From assembly GCA_024743095.1 (NCBI GenBank), contig JANSXF010000008.1, positions 1 to 64,000 on the forward strand: 64,000 nucleotides of DNA, written 5' to 3'. Both the position numbers and the translations under genes were made by a program. Position 1 is the first letter of the stretch. Every line of letters begins with the position of its first letter. Under the pieces are notes generated by a model. The model was not told the origin of the DNA and searched no databases. It worked only from the letters and a program-made list of their open reading frames with translations. Positions 25,775 to 35,398 of the stretch are shown here, piece by piece. The stretch comes from Flavobacteriaceae bacterium (GTDB taxonomy: Bacteria > Bacteroidota > Bacteroidia > Flavobacteriales > Flavobacteriaceae).

Positions 25775-28573
25775 ATGGACAAATATTCATTTTTAAATGC
25801 TGCGCACACTTCATTTTTTGCGGAGCAATACGAAAAATATCTAACGAATCCCGATACGATTGAGCCCAGTTGGAGGGCTTTTTTTCAAGGATTTGATTTT
25901 GGTTTGGAAGGTTCCCTTGAAGATTTGGGAATTGAATCTGATAAAGGCGGCATGGTGGTACTTTCCAATGGCAGGAAAGTTGAAATGCCCGAAGCCTTGC
26001 AGAAGGAATTTCAGGTAATCCGTTTGATTGATGGTTACCGTTCCCGTGGACATCTATTTACCGAAACCAATCCAGTAAGGGAACGGAGAAAGTACGTCCC
26101 TACGTTGGATATCGATAACTTTGGTCTGAATCAAGAAGATCTGGATACCACTTTTGATGCAGGGAAGATATTGGGTATCGGACCGGCATCACTAAAAGAG
26201 ATTATCCGTCATTTAGAGAGCATTTATTGTGATGCGATTGGTGTTGAATACATGTATATCCGAACGCCGGAACGTATCCAATGGATTCAGGATTGGCTCA
26301 ATAAAAACGACAATCATCCCAATTATTCGGCAGAAGAGAAGAAGAATATCCTGAGAAAGTTGAACGAGGCCGTTTCCTTCGAGAGCTTCCTACATACCAA
26401 ATATGTGGGGCAAAAACGATTTTCCCTCGAAGGTGGTGAATCCTTGATTCCTGCTTTGGACGTAATTGTTGAAAAAGCTGCGGACAAAGGGGTGAAGCAA
26501 TTTGTAGTGGGTATGGCCCACCGAGGACGCTTGAATGTACTGACCAATATTTTTGGGAAATCGCCGAAGGATATCTTTAGCGAGTTTGACGGGAAGGACT
26601 ATGAAGAAACCATTTTTGATGGGGATGTAAAATATCATTTGGGATGGACGTCGAAACGTGAGACCGATTCAGGGAAAATGGTCAATATGAACATTGCACC
26701 GAACCCATCTCACTTAGAGACCGTAAACTCCATCGTCGAAGGGATTTCCAGGGCAAAGCAAGATCGTGACCATAGTGAGGAAATATCTGAGGTGTTGCCG
26801 ATTTTGATTCATGGTGATGCCGCTTTTGCAGCGCAGGGAGTCGTTTACGAAACAATTCAAATGGCCCGTTTGGATGGGTATACCACAGGAGGGACCATTC
26901 ATATTGTAGTGAACAACCAGATTGGATTTACCACTAACTATTTGGATGCAAGGTCATCCACCTATTGTACCGATGTCGGTAAAGTGACCCTTTCCCCGGT
27001 ACTTCACGTAAATGCAGATGATGCCGAGGCCGTGGTGCATGCAACAACCTTTGCCCTGGAATATAGAATGCGTTACAAGCGCGATATATTCTTGGATTTA
27101 TTGGGATACAGAAAATATGGGCATAACGAGGGGGACGAGCCTAAGTTTACCCAGCCATTGTTGTACAAATCCATATCAAAACATAAAAACCCAAGGGATA
27201 TTTACGCTGAGAAATTGATTGCCGAAGGGGTTATCGATGAGAACTACGTAAAAGAACTTGAGGAAAAATATAAAAGCGATCTTGAGGAAAACCTTTTGGA
27301 TTCCAGAAAAATCGAGAAGACCAGAATAACCCCTTTCATGCAAGATGAATGGGAAGGGTTTGAGCAAGTTACCGAAGAGGTGATGCTCAAGCCTATGGAC
27401 ACTACCTATGACCTTAAAAAGTTGGATGAGATTGCCAAGAGCATTACCAAATTGCCAGAGGACAAAAAGTTCTTGAGGAAATTGGTGAAGTTGGTGGATG
27501 GTCGCCATGCCATGTATTTTGAGGATAACAAACTCGATTGGGCCATGGGAGAATTATTGGCCTATGGATCATTGATCGAGGAGGGTTACGATGTTAGGAT
27601 GACCGGTCAAGATGTGGAAAGAGGGACCTTCTCGCACAGGCATGCGGTCATCAAAACCGAGATGCATGAAGAAGAGGTAGTGCTGTTGAACGAAATGGGC
27701 GATAACCAAAATGGTAAGTTCCATATCTACAACTCATTGCTTTCCGAATACGCTGTAATGGGCTTTGATTATGGCTATGCCATGGCAAGTCCTAAGACAT
27801 TGACCATATGGGAGGCACAGTTTGGGGATTTCAGTAACGGGGCCCAGATCATTATAGATCAATATTTGTCATCGGCAGAGGACAAATGGAAGTTACAGAA
27901 CGGATTGGTCCTGCTGTTGCCACACGGTTATGAAGGTCAGGGTGCGGAGCACTCATCAGCACGTATGGAAAGATACCTGCAATTGTGTGCCAAGGACAAT
28001 ATGTTCGTAGCGGACGTGACCACTCCTGCAAACCTCTTCCATTTGTTCCGTAGACAGATGAAGGCCAAGTTCCGTAAGCCTTTGGTGGTGTTTACCCCCA
28101 AGAGTTTGTTGAGGCACCCAAAAGTGGTGTCCACTAAAGAAGAAATGGCCAGCGGTAGTTTTCAAATGGTGATTGATGATGTCGATGCAAAAGCAACCAA
28201 AGTAAGAACATTGGTGTTCTGTACCGGTAAATTCTATTACGACCTTTTGGATAAACGTGAAGAGTTGGAGAGAGATGATGTAGCTTTGGTACGTGTGGAA
28301 CAATTGTTTCCATTGCCGACAGAAGAAATGCGGAGCATCATCAAAAAGTACAAGAACGCCGACGATATTGTTTGGGCACAGGAAGAACCGCGTAACATGG
28401 GGGCATGGAGCCATATGTTGATGCATTTGGACGAGGCCAAGCAGTTTAGGGTGGCTTCCCGTAGGTTTTATGGAGCCCCTGCGGCAGGTAGTGCGGTGCG
28501 CTCAAAAAGACGTCATGCCCAAGTATTGGACTACGTTTTTGACAAGAGTAAGGATAACATGCAAATAAGATAA
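25775..28573 (+). CDS. sucA: 2-oxoglutarate dehydrogenase E1 component
   Basis: 932 residues. Thiamine-diphosphate enzyme that decarboxylates 2-oxoglutarate in the TCA cycle and hands the succinyl group to E2. The N-terminal SFLNAAHTSFFAEQYEKYL helix (E2-binding segment) is present, then KRFSLEGGESLIPAL, VGMAHRGRLNVL, HGDAAFAAQGVVYE, GFTT, the TPP-binding KYGHNEGDEP region, and a C-terminal transketolase-like pyrimidine domain (GQDVERGTFSHRHAV, LPHGYEGQGAEHSSAR). Length is normal. sucB follows 22 nt later. Confidence 0.97.
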   Translation: MDKYSFLNAAHTSFFAEQYEKYLTNPDTIEPSWRAFFQGFDFGLEGSLEDLGIESDKGGMVVLSNGRKVEMPEALQKEFQVIRLIDGYRSRGHLFTETNPVRERRKYVPTLDIDNFGLNQEDLDTTFDAGKILGIGPASLKEIIRHLESIYCDAIGVEYMYIRTPERIQWIQDWLNKNDNHPNYSAEEKKNILRKLNEAVSFESFLHTKYVGQKRFSLEGGESLIPALDVIVEKAADKGVKQFVVGMAHRGRLNVLTNIFGKSPKDIFSEFDGKDYEETIFDGDVKYHLGWTSKRETDSGKMVNMNIAPNPSHLETVNSIVEGISRAKQDRDHSEEISEVLPILIHGDAAFAAQGVVYETIQMARLDGYTTGGTIHIVVNNQIGFTTNYLDARSSTYCTDVGKVTLSPVLHVNADDAEAVVHATTFALEYRMRYKRDIFLDLLGYRKYGHNEGDEPKFTQPLLYKSISKHKNPRDIYAEKLIAEGVIDENYVKELEEKYKSDLEENLLDSRKIEKTRITPFMQDEWEGFEQVTEEVMLKPMDTTYDLKKLDEIAKSITKLPEDKKFLRKLVKLVDGRHAMYFEDNKLDWAMGELLAYGSLIEEGYDVRMTGQDVERGTFSHRHAVIKTEMHEEEVVLLNEMGDNQNGKFHIYNSLLSEYAVMGFDYGYAMASPKTLTIWEAQFGDFSNGAQIIIDQYLSSAEDKWKLQNGLVLLLPHGYEGQGAEHSSARMERYLQLCAKDNMFVADVTTPANLFHLFRRQMKAKFRKPLVVFTPKSLLRHPKVVSTKEEMASGSFQMVIDDVDAKATKVRTLVFCTGKFYYDLLDKREELERDDVALVRVEQLFPLPTEEMRSIIKKYKNADDIVWAQEEPRNMGAWSHMLMHLDEAKQFRVASRRFYGAPAAGSAVRSKRRHAQVLDYVFDKSKDNMQIR

Positions 28574-28595
28574 TTCAAGTATAAACTATAACAGA

Positions 28596-29804
28596 ATGGT
28601 TTTAGAAATGAAAGTTCCCTCACCAGGGGAATCCATTACAGAGGTAGAAATCGCCGAGTGGTTGGTAGAGGATGGAGACTATGTGGAGAAGGACCAGGCC
28701 ATAGCCGAAGTAGATTCGGACAAGGCAACATTGGAGCTTCCTGCAGAGGAGAGCGGAATAATTACTCTTAAGGCCGAAGTAGGGGACGCCGTAGCTGTTG
28801 GCGAGGTGGTTTGCCTTATTGATACAAGTGCGGAAAAGCCTGAGGGTTCGCCATCAGGGTCGTCCGATAAAAAGGAGGAGCCCAAAAAAGAAGCACCAAA
28901 GAAGGAGGAGCCTAAAAAGGAAACCTATGCTTCAGGTACTCCATCGCCAGCAGCCAAGAAAATATTGGACGAAAAAAGAATTGATCCATCATCTGTACCA
29001 GGTAGTGGCAAAGATGGAAGGGTTACCAAGGATGATGCTGTAAAGGCTGTTCCGTCCATGGGAACCCCAACGGGCGGTAACCGAGGAGAGAGCCGTTCCA
29101 AATTGTCCATGTTGAGAAGAAAAGTGGCTGAAAGGTTGGTTTCTGCCAAGAACGAGACTGCGATGTTGACCACCTTCAATGAAGTTGATATGTCCGCAAT
29201 TTTCGAGTTGAGAAATCAATACAAGGAAGCGTTCAAAAACAAGCATGGTGTAAGTCTTGGATTTATGTCCTTCTTTACCAAGGCGGTAATCCGAGCCTTG
29301 GAAATGTATCCGGCGGTTAATTCCATGATTGATGGAAAGGAAATGATCACTTACGAATTCTGTGATATCAGCATTGCTGTGTCAGGACCTAAAGGTTTGA
29401 TGGTCCCAGTAATCAGAAATGCAGAAAACTTAACTTTCAGAGGAATTGAATCCGAGGTAAAACGTTTGGCCATCCGCGCTAGAGAAGGAGAGATCACTGT
29501 TGATGAAATGACCGGAGGTACCTTTACCATCACCAATGGAGGTGTGTTTGGTTCCATGTTGTCCACCCCTATTATCAACCCTCCCCAAAGTGGGATCCTG
29601 GGGATGCACAACATTGTGGAACGTGCCATTGTCAGGGATGGGGCCATTGCGATTGCGCCGGTAATGTATGTAGCGCTATCTTATGACCACCGAATTATTG
29701 ATGGAAAGGAATCCGTTGGATTCTTGGTCGCTGTTAAAGAAGCATTGGAAAGTCCAGAGGAATTGTTGATGGACGGCAACGTGAAAAAAGCGTTGGAATT
29801 ATAA
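28596..29804 (+). CDS. sucB: dihydrolipoyllysine succinyltransferase (E2 of 2-OGDH)
   Basis: 402 residues. N-terminal lipoyl domain (1-76) with the modified lysine at residue 43 in DSDKATLE, a Lys/Glu/Pro-rich linker with repeated KKE-P units (about 88-108), a peripheral-subunit-binding domain (about 112-150; SPAAKKILDE), and the catalytic domain with MSFFTKAV, GTFTITNGGVFGS and the active site SYDHRIIDGK near residue 373. Co-operonic with sucA; E3 (lpd) is not in the window. Confidence 0.97.
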   Translation: MVLEMKVPSPGESITEVEIAEWLVEDGDYVEKDQAIAEVDSDKATLELPAEESGIITLKAEVGDAVAVGEVVCLIDTSAEKPEGSPSGSSDKKEEPKKEAPKKEEPKKETYASGTPSPAAKKILDEKRIDPSSVPGSGKDGRVTKDDAVKAVPSMGTPTGGNRGESRSKLSMLRRKVAERLVSAKNETAMLTTFNEVDMSAIFELRNQYKEAFKNKHGVSLGFMSFFTKAVIRALEMYPAVNSMIDGKEMITYEFCDISIAVSGPKGLMVPVIRNAENLTFRGIESEVKRLAIRAREGEITVDEMTGGTFTITNGGVFGSMLSTPIINPPQSGILGMHNIVERAIVRDGAIAIAPVMYVALSYDHRIIDGKESVGFLVAVKEALESPEELLMDGNVKKALEL

Positions 29805-29847
29805 AATAATGTGTGTCGAGAGGTTCTCGATTGCGCACGAACTGACA

Positions 29848-29884
29848 AAAAATGCCTTTACTTTTTTAAGTAGAGGCATTTTTT
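29848..29884. terminator. bidirectional intrinsic terminator between sucB and the aspartyl protease
   Basis: A 13-bp stem (AATGCCTTTACTT / AAGTAGAGGCATT, one G-T pair) with a TTTT loop, flanked by T runs on both strands. The stem includes the last codons and stop of the minus-strand gene, so both genes share it. Confidence 0.88.
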
Positions 29885-30298
29885 ATTGTAATCGATTACA
29901 GCGTTCCCTTTTTTAAGTACGTCTGCACCGATGATTCCATCGACTGGCAGCGCATTGTGTGCGGTCAACGCTTGGTTCACATGGGTAAGGTCAAAAAGTA
30001 CGACTTTCTGTTTTTTCTTTTTCCAGTCACCGATTTGAATTTTATTTTTGATGGAGATCAATGTTTCCATTTCCGTGGCACCCGCTCCGGCTGCTTTGAT
30101 GTCCGTAGCTTCCGAGGCCATTCCGAAAAACTCGATTTTATCCATCCCAACGCAGGTGTTGGAGGCTCCCGTATCCAAAATAAACTTGCCCGTTATTCCG
30201 TTGATAGAGGCTGCAAGTTCAAAATGATTGGTTTCGGTAAATACTAAGGGTATAATGATGTAATCCTTGGATTTGAGAAATTTTTTAAGTGATGCCAT
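29858..30298 (-). CDS. retropepsin-like aspartyl protease
   Basis: 146 residues, a single retropepsin-type domain. The active-site motif LDTGASNTCV is near residues 40-49, and a second conserved segment, VDGIIGADVLKKGNAVIDY, lies near the C-terminus. This single-lobe form should dimerise to be active. No signal peptide, so it is probably cytoplasmic; the substrate is unknown. Its 3' end lies in the shared terminator. Confidence 0.85.
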   Translation of the reverse strand: MASLKKFLKSKDYIIIPLVFTETNHFELAASINGITGKFILDTGASNTCVGMDKIEFFGMASEATDIKAAGAGATEMETLISIKNKIQIGDWKKKKQKVVLFDLTHVNQALTAHNALPVDGIIGADVLKKGNAVIDYNKKCLYLKK

Positions 30299-30319
30299 AT
30301 GCGTTATTTGGACTTTGCC

Positions 30320-30364
30320 ATCCTGAGTCTTCGACCATGCTCAAGATAAACTCCGTCGAAGGAT
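30320..30364. repeat. imperfect REP-like palindrome with TCGAC core
   Basis: The outer arms ATCCT/AGGAT and inner TTCGAC/GTCGAA can pair, leaving a loop of about 20 nt. The core resembles the TCGAC/GTCGA arms at 49.6, 51.7 and 53.0 kb, but the rest differs, so it may be a decayed member. Confidence 0.45.
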
Positions 30365-30423
30365 TAGGTGTATAATCAGGAACAAAGTTTTTGGGGCATC
30401 TAAGATAAGCCTATTTTTGTGGT

Positions 30424-31035
30424 ATGAAGACTTCCCGATTAACGAATATAATTATCCCGCTCCTTTTTTTTGGTATACTATGGGGTTGCGGCCCCGCTCC
30501 AAAAAAAGAGGATAAGAAGGCCTTGGTCCGCGAGTATTATCAGGCCATGAGCGATTCCGACTATGCAAAGGTGGTTGGTTTTTTCCAGGATAGCATTCGA
30601 TTTAACGAAATGGATTACAACCGAACCTTTTCCAAGTCCGCATATCGAGACTTGTTCGAATGGGATTCTGTGTTTCATCCCACATATCGAGTTTTAGAAA
30701 TCGAAGAAAAAGGGGATGAATTGCATGTGTCGGTTTCCAAGAAATGTGAGCGAATCAACTTTCTGCATGAAGGAGCGTTTTATACGAACGAAATTTTTAA
30801 AATAAAGGAGGGTGCCATCCAACAAATCGATGTTGTGGAATATGTGGATTTCAAGGATTCTTTGTGGGCCGCCAAACGGGAAAATTTGATGTCTTGGATT
30901 GCAGAACATCATCCTGAATTGGATGGATTTATTTATGATCAAACCAAGGAGGGAGCGATAAAATTCAAAAAGGCCATAGATTTTTTCAAAAACAGAAGGG
31001 ATGCAATATCCGTTCAGGAAAATATTTCAAACTAA
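30424..31035 (+). CDS. lipoprotein, possible NTF2-like fold
   Basis: 203 residues. Signal peptide with a lipobox ILWGCG near residue 22. The mature part begins with a helix (KKALVREYYQAMSDSDYAKVV) then strands, a pattern common in NTF2/SnoaL-like or DUF4878-type lipoproteins; this is an inference. The stop overlaps the tatD start by 1 nt (TAATG), showing tight coupling. No catalytic motif is recognised. Confidence 0.72.
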   Translation: MKTSRLTNIIIPLLFFGILWGCGPAPKKEDKKALVREYYQAMSDSDYAKVVGFFQDSIRFNEMDYNRTFSKSAYRDLFEWDSVFHPTYRVLEIEEKGDELHVSVSKKCERINFLHEGAFYTNEIFKIKEGAIQQIDVVEYVDFKDSLWAAKRENLMSWIAEHHPELDGFIYDQTKEGAIKFKKAIDFFKNRRDAISVQENISN

Positions 31036-31802
31036 TGATTGTAACCGATACCCATGCCCATTTATATAGTGAAGCCTTTGATGAGGATAGAAGTGAAATG
31101 ATGCAACGAGCCCTTGATGCCGGGGTGGAGCGCTTTTTTATTCCTGCTATCGATTCGACCTACACACAATCCATGTTGGATTTGGAGTCCGATTACCCCG
31201 ATAATGTATTCTTGATGATGGGTCTGCATCCAACTCATGTCAAAGAAAACCATAAAGACGAGCTGGCCCATGTGGAAGAGTGGTTGGACAAGAAAAAATT
31301 CTACGCTGTTGGCGAAATAGGAGTGGACCTGTATTGGGACAAAACCTTTTTAAAGGAGCAGCAGGATGCCTTTGCATATCAGATTCGACTGGCCAAAAAG
31401 CATCAGTTGCCCATTGTGATTCATTGTCGTGATGCCTTTGACGAGGTCTTCGAAGTATTGGAACAAGAAAAAGACGAGGAGCTCTTCGGGATTTTTCACT
31501 GTTTTACAGGGACTTTGGAACAGGCGAATCAGGCCATATCTTATAACATGAAGTTGGGCATTGGAGGAGTGGCTACGTTCAAAAATGGTAAAATAGACCA
31601 ATTTTTGAATGAAATCGACATCAAGCACATTGTACTGGAAACCGATGCCCCGTATTTGGCACCGACTCCCTATCGCGGAAAACGGAACGAGAGCTCTTAT
31701 ATAATAAAGGTATTGGAAAAACTATCTTCCATATATAGTATGCCCGAGGATAAAATCGCGGCAATTACTACTAAAAGCTCAAAAGCTATATTCGGGGTTT
31801 GA
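31035..31802 (+). CDS. tatD: TatD family metal-dependent hydrolase
   Basis: 255 residues, amidohydrolase-fold DNase. Metal ligands visible: TDTHAHLY at residues 4-11, the Glu of AVGEIGVDLYWD near 92-96, HCRDAF near 130, GIFHCFTG near 155, and LETDAPYLAP near 203. The family degrades DNA 3'-5' and has been linked to repair and tRNA turnover. ATG overlaps the upstream stop; asparaginase follows 3 nt later. Confidence 0.93.
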   Translation: MIVTDTHAHLYSEAFDEDRSEMMQRALDAGVERFFIPAIDSTYTQSMLDLESDYPDNVFLMMGLHPTHVKENHKDELAHVEEWLDKKKFYAVGEIGVDLYWDKTFLKEQQDAFAYQIRLAKKHQLPIVIHCRDAFDEVFEVLEQEKDEELFGIFHCFTGTLEQANQAISYNMKLGIGGVATFKNGKIDQFLNEIDIKHIVLETDAPYLAPTPYRGKRNESSYIIKVLEKLSSIYSMPEDKIAAITTKSSKAIFGV

Positions 31803-31805
31803 CCT

Positions 31806-32837
31806 ATGAAAAACACCACCAACATACTATTGATTTATACCGGGGGTACCATCGGTATGGTAAAGGATTATAAAACAGGAGCGCTCAAAGCCTTCAATTT
31901 TGATGAACTTGTAAAAAATATACCGGAGCTAAAGCAATTGGATTGTAATCTAAGGGGTGTTTCTTTTGATGAACCCATCGATTCATCTAACATGAACCCC
32001 GGTTATTGGGCTCAAATTGCCTCCATAATTGAAGAGCATTATGAGGAAAATGATGGTTTTGTGGTGCTGCACGGTAGCGATACGATGAGTTATTCCGCTT
32101 CGGCATTGAGCTTTATGTTGGAAAACTTGGAGAAGCCCGTAATTTTTACGGGTTCCCAGTTGCCCATCGGAGATCTGCGCACGGATGCCAAGGAGAACCT
32201 GATTACCTCCATAGAAATTGCCTCCCTTCGGAAAAAAGGGAGGCCCGTTTTACGCGAGGTCGGTCTATATTTCGAATATAAGCTCTATCGTGGCAATAGA
32301 ACCACCAAGATAAATGCGGAACACTTTGAGGCCTTCAATTCCTTAAACTATCCTCCTTTGGTGGAGTCCGGTGTCCATTTAAAGGTCCATGATAACTATT
32401 TGATAAAAAAAGTGACCAAAAACAAGTCGCTTCAGGTGCATAAAAAAATGGACGACCGCGTTGCGATTTTGAAGATTTTCCCCGGAATCAATCAAAATGT
32501 TCTGCAATCGGTGCTCAATATTCCCGATTTAAAGGCATTGATATTGGAAACCTACGGTGCGGGGAACGCTCCAATGGACGAATGGTTTTTGAATCCGATA
32601 AAAAAAGCCGTGGAAAACGGATTACACATAATTAACGTTACCCAATGCTCGGGAGGAAGTGTTTTTATGGGGCATTATCAAACGAGTGAAAAACTCAGGG
32701 AGATGCAACTGGTTAACGGAAAGGATATTACAACGGAGGCTGCCATAACAAAAGCGATGTACCTATTGGGGACGGGGGTTCCCGACAAATTGTTCAAGAC
32801 AATTTTTGAGACGCCCCTTCGTGGTGAGATGGTGTAA
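31806..32837 (+). CDS. ansA: type I L-asparaginase
   Basis: 343 residues, cytoplasmic (no signal peptide). Catalytic Thr in IYTGGTIGM at residues 10-18 and the second Thr-Asp pair in HGSDTMSYSASAL near residue 92 are both present, followed by FTGSQLPIGD and the late GGSVFMGHY. It hydrolyses asparagine to aspartate and ammonia. Same strand and tightly spaced after tatD. Confidence 0.93.
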   Translation: MKNTTNILLIYTGGTIGMVKDYKTGALKAFNFDELVKNIPELKQLDCNLRGVSFDEPIDSSNMNPGYWAQIASIIEEHYEENDGFVVLHGSDTMSYSASALSFMLENLEKPVIFTGSQLPIGDLRTDAKENLITSIEIASLRKKGRPVLREVGLYFEYKLYRGNRTTKINAEHFEAFNSLNYPPLVESGVHLKVHDNYLIKKVTKNKSLQVHKKMDDRVAILKIFPGINQNVLQSVLNIPDLKALILETYGAGNAPMDEWFLNPIKKAVENGLHIINVTQCSGGSVFMGHYQTSEKLREMQLVNGKDITTEAAITKAMYLLGTGVPDKLFKTIFETPLRGEMV

Positions 32838-32903
32838 AATTAACGCGTCAAATTTCTATAACTAATAATTTTTTCGTTTATTGGTCGGCCTAAATGGAAC
32901 AAT

Positions 32904-32991
32904 AGAGAGGTGGCCGAGTGGTCGAAGGCGCACGCCTGGAAAGTGTGTATACACCAAAAGTGTATCGAGGGTTCGAATCCCTTCCTCTCTG
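32904..32991 (+). tRNA. tRNA-Ser (anticodon GGA)
   Basis: 88 nt. Acceptor AGAGAGG/CCTCTCT with discriminator G, no encoded CCA; D arm TGGCCGAGTGGTCGAAGGC; anticodon stem CACGC/GTGTG with loop CTGGAAA (GGA at 32938-32940); a long variable arm (class II); T arm GAGGGTTCGAATCCCTT. It reads UCC/UCU codons. Stands alone between ansA and exbB. Confidence 0.97.
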
Positions 32992-33068
32992 CTAGGTATT
33001 TTAATTTTTCAATTGTAAAATTTTTATATCTTTATATTATTAACTAACTAAATTTAAGTTTAAGTAAA

Positions 33069-33797
33069 ATGAAAAAAATATCCTTTACTCTGGCTGCTGC
33101 TGGAATGTTTGTGATGGGAACAACAACTGCATCTGCAGCAATGTTACAAGAAGAAGCTGAAGCCAGTGCTAGCTTCACCCAAGTATTGAAAGAACAATTT
33201 ATCCAAGGGGGGCCTGCTTTCATGGGGATTGTACTTCTTTGTTTGATCTTGGGATTGGCCGTTGCCATCGAAAGAATTATTTATTTGAATTTGGCAACTA
33301 CCAATTCTACCAAATTGAAGCAACAAGTTGAGGACGCTTTGGCTTCTGGTGGTGTTGAAGCGGCCAAAGAAGTTTGTAGAAACACAAAGGGACCTGTTGC
33401 CTCCATCTACTACCAAGGTTTGGATAGGGTTGATGAAGGACTTGAGTCTGCTGAAAAAGCTGTTGTGGCTTACGGTGGTGTGCAAATGGGACAATTGGAG
33501 AAAAACGTATCATGGTTGTCTTTGTTTATCGCTATTGCCCCTATGCTTGGGTTCATGGGTACGGTAATCGGTATGATCGCGGCCTTCCAAAAGATTGCAG
33601 CGGTTGGTAACTTGAGTGCATCTTTGATTGCAGGAGATATCCAGGTGGCGCTATTGACGACCGTATTCGGTTTGATCACAGCGATTATCCTTCAGATTTT
33701 CTACAACTACATTATTGCTAAAATCGATAGTATCGTAAACGATATGGAAGACAGCTCGATCGCTTTGATTGATATGTTGGCTGCCCACAAGAAATAA
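33069..33797 (+). CDS. exbB: MotA/TolQ/ExbB proton channel family protein
   Basis: 242 residues with three membrane helices (about 43-68, 148-172, 185-210) plus an N-terminal hydrophobic segment that looks like a signal peptide (ending ASAAM near residue 25). The conserved helix-2/3 part LGFMGTVIGMIAAFQ and ALLTTVFGLITAI match ExbB/TolQ. It forms the proton channel that powers TonB-type transducers. It leads a four-gene set with a membrane protein and two ExbD genes. Confidence 0.93.
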   Translation: MKKISFTLAAAGMFVMGTTTASAAMLQEEAEASASFTQVLKEQFIQGGPAFMGIVLLCLILGLAVAIERIIYLNLATTNSTKLKQQVEDALASGGVEAAKEVCRNTKGPVASIYYQGLDRVDEGLESAEKAVVAYGGVQMGQLEKNVSWLSLFIAIAPMLGFMGTVIGMIAAFQKIAAVGNLSASLIAGDIQVALLTTVFGLITAIILQIFYNYIIAKIDSIVNDMEDSSIALIDMLAAHKK

Positions 33798-33823
33798 TTA
33801 CGAATTAAAAACTATCGAGAATC

Positions 33824-34261
33824 ATGAATAAAATAGTAAAAATATTGCTCATCGTCATCGGATTGGTAGCAGCCGTACTTTGGTTCTCTCTTCCGTCTGC
33901 CGATGATCCAAATGCCATTAACAGTGGCGCGATGAACTTTATGTTCATTATTATGTATATCCTTTTGGCTATTGCTGTGATTACTTCAGTGGTATTCGGG
34001 TTGGCAAAATTGTTCACTACAAAAGGAAGTATCAAGAAAGCCCTGTTCGCCATTGGCGGGTTAGCTATCATCGTAGCTATATCTTATGGGATTTCTTCGG
34101 ACAATATGGCTGTGGTTGAAACAATGTCCGAAAGAGGTATTGAAACCACGGAAGGAACTGTGAAAAACATTGGAATGGGATTGAACGTATTCTTCATCCT
34201 GACCCTTATTGCGGTAATTCTAATGATAGTACCAGGTTTGAAAAGAATGTTTGTTAAGTAA
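33824..34261 (+). CDS. membrane protein of the exb locus, unknown function
   Basis: 145 residues with four predicted membrane helices (about 5-24, 40-62, 72-90, 118-140) and little outside the membrane. It lies between exbB and exbD with gaps of 26 and 11 nt, so it is very likely co-transcribed. The position is known from other flavobacteria, but I know of no function; an accessory part of the ExbBD channel is a guess. Confidence 0.75.
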   Translation: MNKIVKILLIVIGLVAAVLWFSLPSADDPNAINSGAMNFMFIIMYILLAIAVITSVVFGLAKLFTTKGSIKKALFAIGGLAIIVAISYGISSDNMAVVETMSERGIETTEGTVKNIGMGLNVFFILTLIAVILMIVPGLKRMFVK

Positions 34262-34272
34262 AAAGTTGAATT

Positions 34273-34878
34273 ATGCCTAGAAGAAAAGGAGCGCCGGAAG
34301 TAAATGCCGGCTCCATGGCGGACATTGCATTCCTTCTGCTTATCTTTTTCTTGGTGACCACCACCATTGAAACAGATGCAGGCTTGGACCGTATGTTGCC
34401 GCCAATTGAGCCGCCAGATCAAGATGTTGTGATTAAGCAGAAGAACATTTTTACTGTTAGCATCAACAGGAATGGACAGCTTTTAGTTGAGGATAATTTG
34501 ATGGAAATTGAGGATTTGAGAGAAGCGGCCACTGCGTTTTTGGAAAACGGAGCCGATGGATCTTGTACTTATTGTAAAGGTAAGAAGGATCCTTCCTCAT
34601 CAGATAATCCAACAAAGGCGATTATTTCATTGAAGAATGACAGGGAGACCAAGTACAGTACCTATATTACCGTTCAGAATGAATTGGTAGGTGCTTACAA
34701 CGACCTGCGTAACCGCGAAGCTCAACGTTTGTTCGGTTCTGACTTTACGACAATGGAATCGAAATATTTGGATCCAGAGACTCCATCAAACGTAAGGGAT
34801 GAACTGAAGGATAAAGTGAAGCGTGTCCAAGATATGTTTCCACAGAAGCTTTCAGAAGCAGAAACAACAACCGATTAA
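34273..34878 (+). CDS. exbD: ExbD/TolR biopolymer transporter, with CxxC insert
   Basis: 201 residues. The N-terminal cytosolic motif EVNAGSMADIAFLLLIFFLVTT, with the essential Asp at about residue 17, starts the single membrane helix, as in ExbD. The periplasmic domain is longer than in E. coli ExbD (141 residues) and carries a CTYC motif near residue 97 followed by a charged, Ser-rich stretch. The paired Cys may form a disulfide. It works with ExbB and a TonB protein. A second exbD follows 14 nt downstream. Confidence 0.93.
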   Translation: MPRRKGAPEVNAGSMADIAFLLLIFFLVTTTIETDAGLDRMLPPIEPPDQDVVIKQKNIFTVSINRNGQLLVEDNLMEIEDLREAATAFLENGADGSCTYCKGKKDPSSSDNPTKAIISLKNDRETKYSTYITVQNELVGAYNDLRNREAQRLFGSDFTTMESKYLDPETPSNVRDELKDKVKRVQDMFPQKLSEAETTTD

Positions 34879-34892
34879 AAACTATATTTAAT

Positions 34893-35375
34893 ATGGCTAA
34901 GTTTACCAAAAAGAAGGAAGGGGATTTACCAGCGGTGTCAACGGCTTCGTTGCCAGATATCGTTTTCATGCTACTTTTCTTCTTTATGACAGTGACCACA
35001 ATGAAGGATAGTTCTTTAATGGTTGCCAATACCCTTCCAAACGCTTCCGAGATCAAGAAGCTGGAAAAGAAGGATCGCGTTATTTACATTTATGTAGGAA
35101 CACCTACTCAAGAATATCAAAAGGTTTTTGGAACAGAACCAAAAATCCAATTGAATGATAAATTTGCCAATGTGGACGAAGTAGGTTCATTTATTTTGGC
35201 AGAACGTGCAAAGAAACCGCAAGAGCTTCAAAATGTATTGACTACTGCTTTGAAGGTGGACAAAGAGGCCAATATGGGTCTTATCACCGACATTAAGCAA
35301 CAATTGAGAGAAGTTAATGCCCTTAAAGTGAATTATACCACCTACGAGGGAGATGCTTTTAACAATCTACAGTAG
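34893..35375 (+). CDS. exbD: ExbD/TolR biopolymer transporter (second copy)
   Basis: 160 residues. VSTASLPDIVFMLLFFFMTVTTMKD contains the essential helix-entry Asp (about residue 22) and the single membrane helix. The periplasmic part is shorter and lacks the CxxC of the first ExbD. Two different ExbDs beside one ExbB suggest a heteromeric channel, as described for some Bacteroidota exb loci. The gene is closed by a terminator at 35399. Confidence 0.92.
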   Translation: MAKFTKKKEGDLPAVSTASLPDIVFMLLFFFMTVTTMKDSSLMVANTLPNASEIKKLEKKDRVIYIYVGTPTQEYQKVFGTEPKIQLNDKFANVDEVGSFILAERAKKPQELQNVLTTALKVDKEANMGLITDIKQQLREVNALKVNYTTYEGDAFNNLQ

Positions 35376-35398
35376 GCAATAGCTTAGATTTAGTGGGA

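Noticed and set aside
27956..28426. 156-residue His-rich frame opposite sucA
   Set aside because: Arises from the complement of sucA codons; no independent support.
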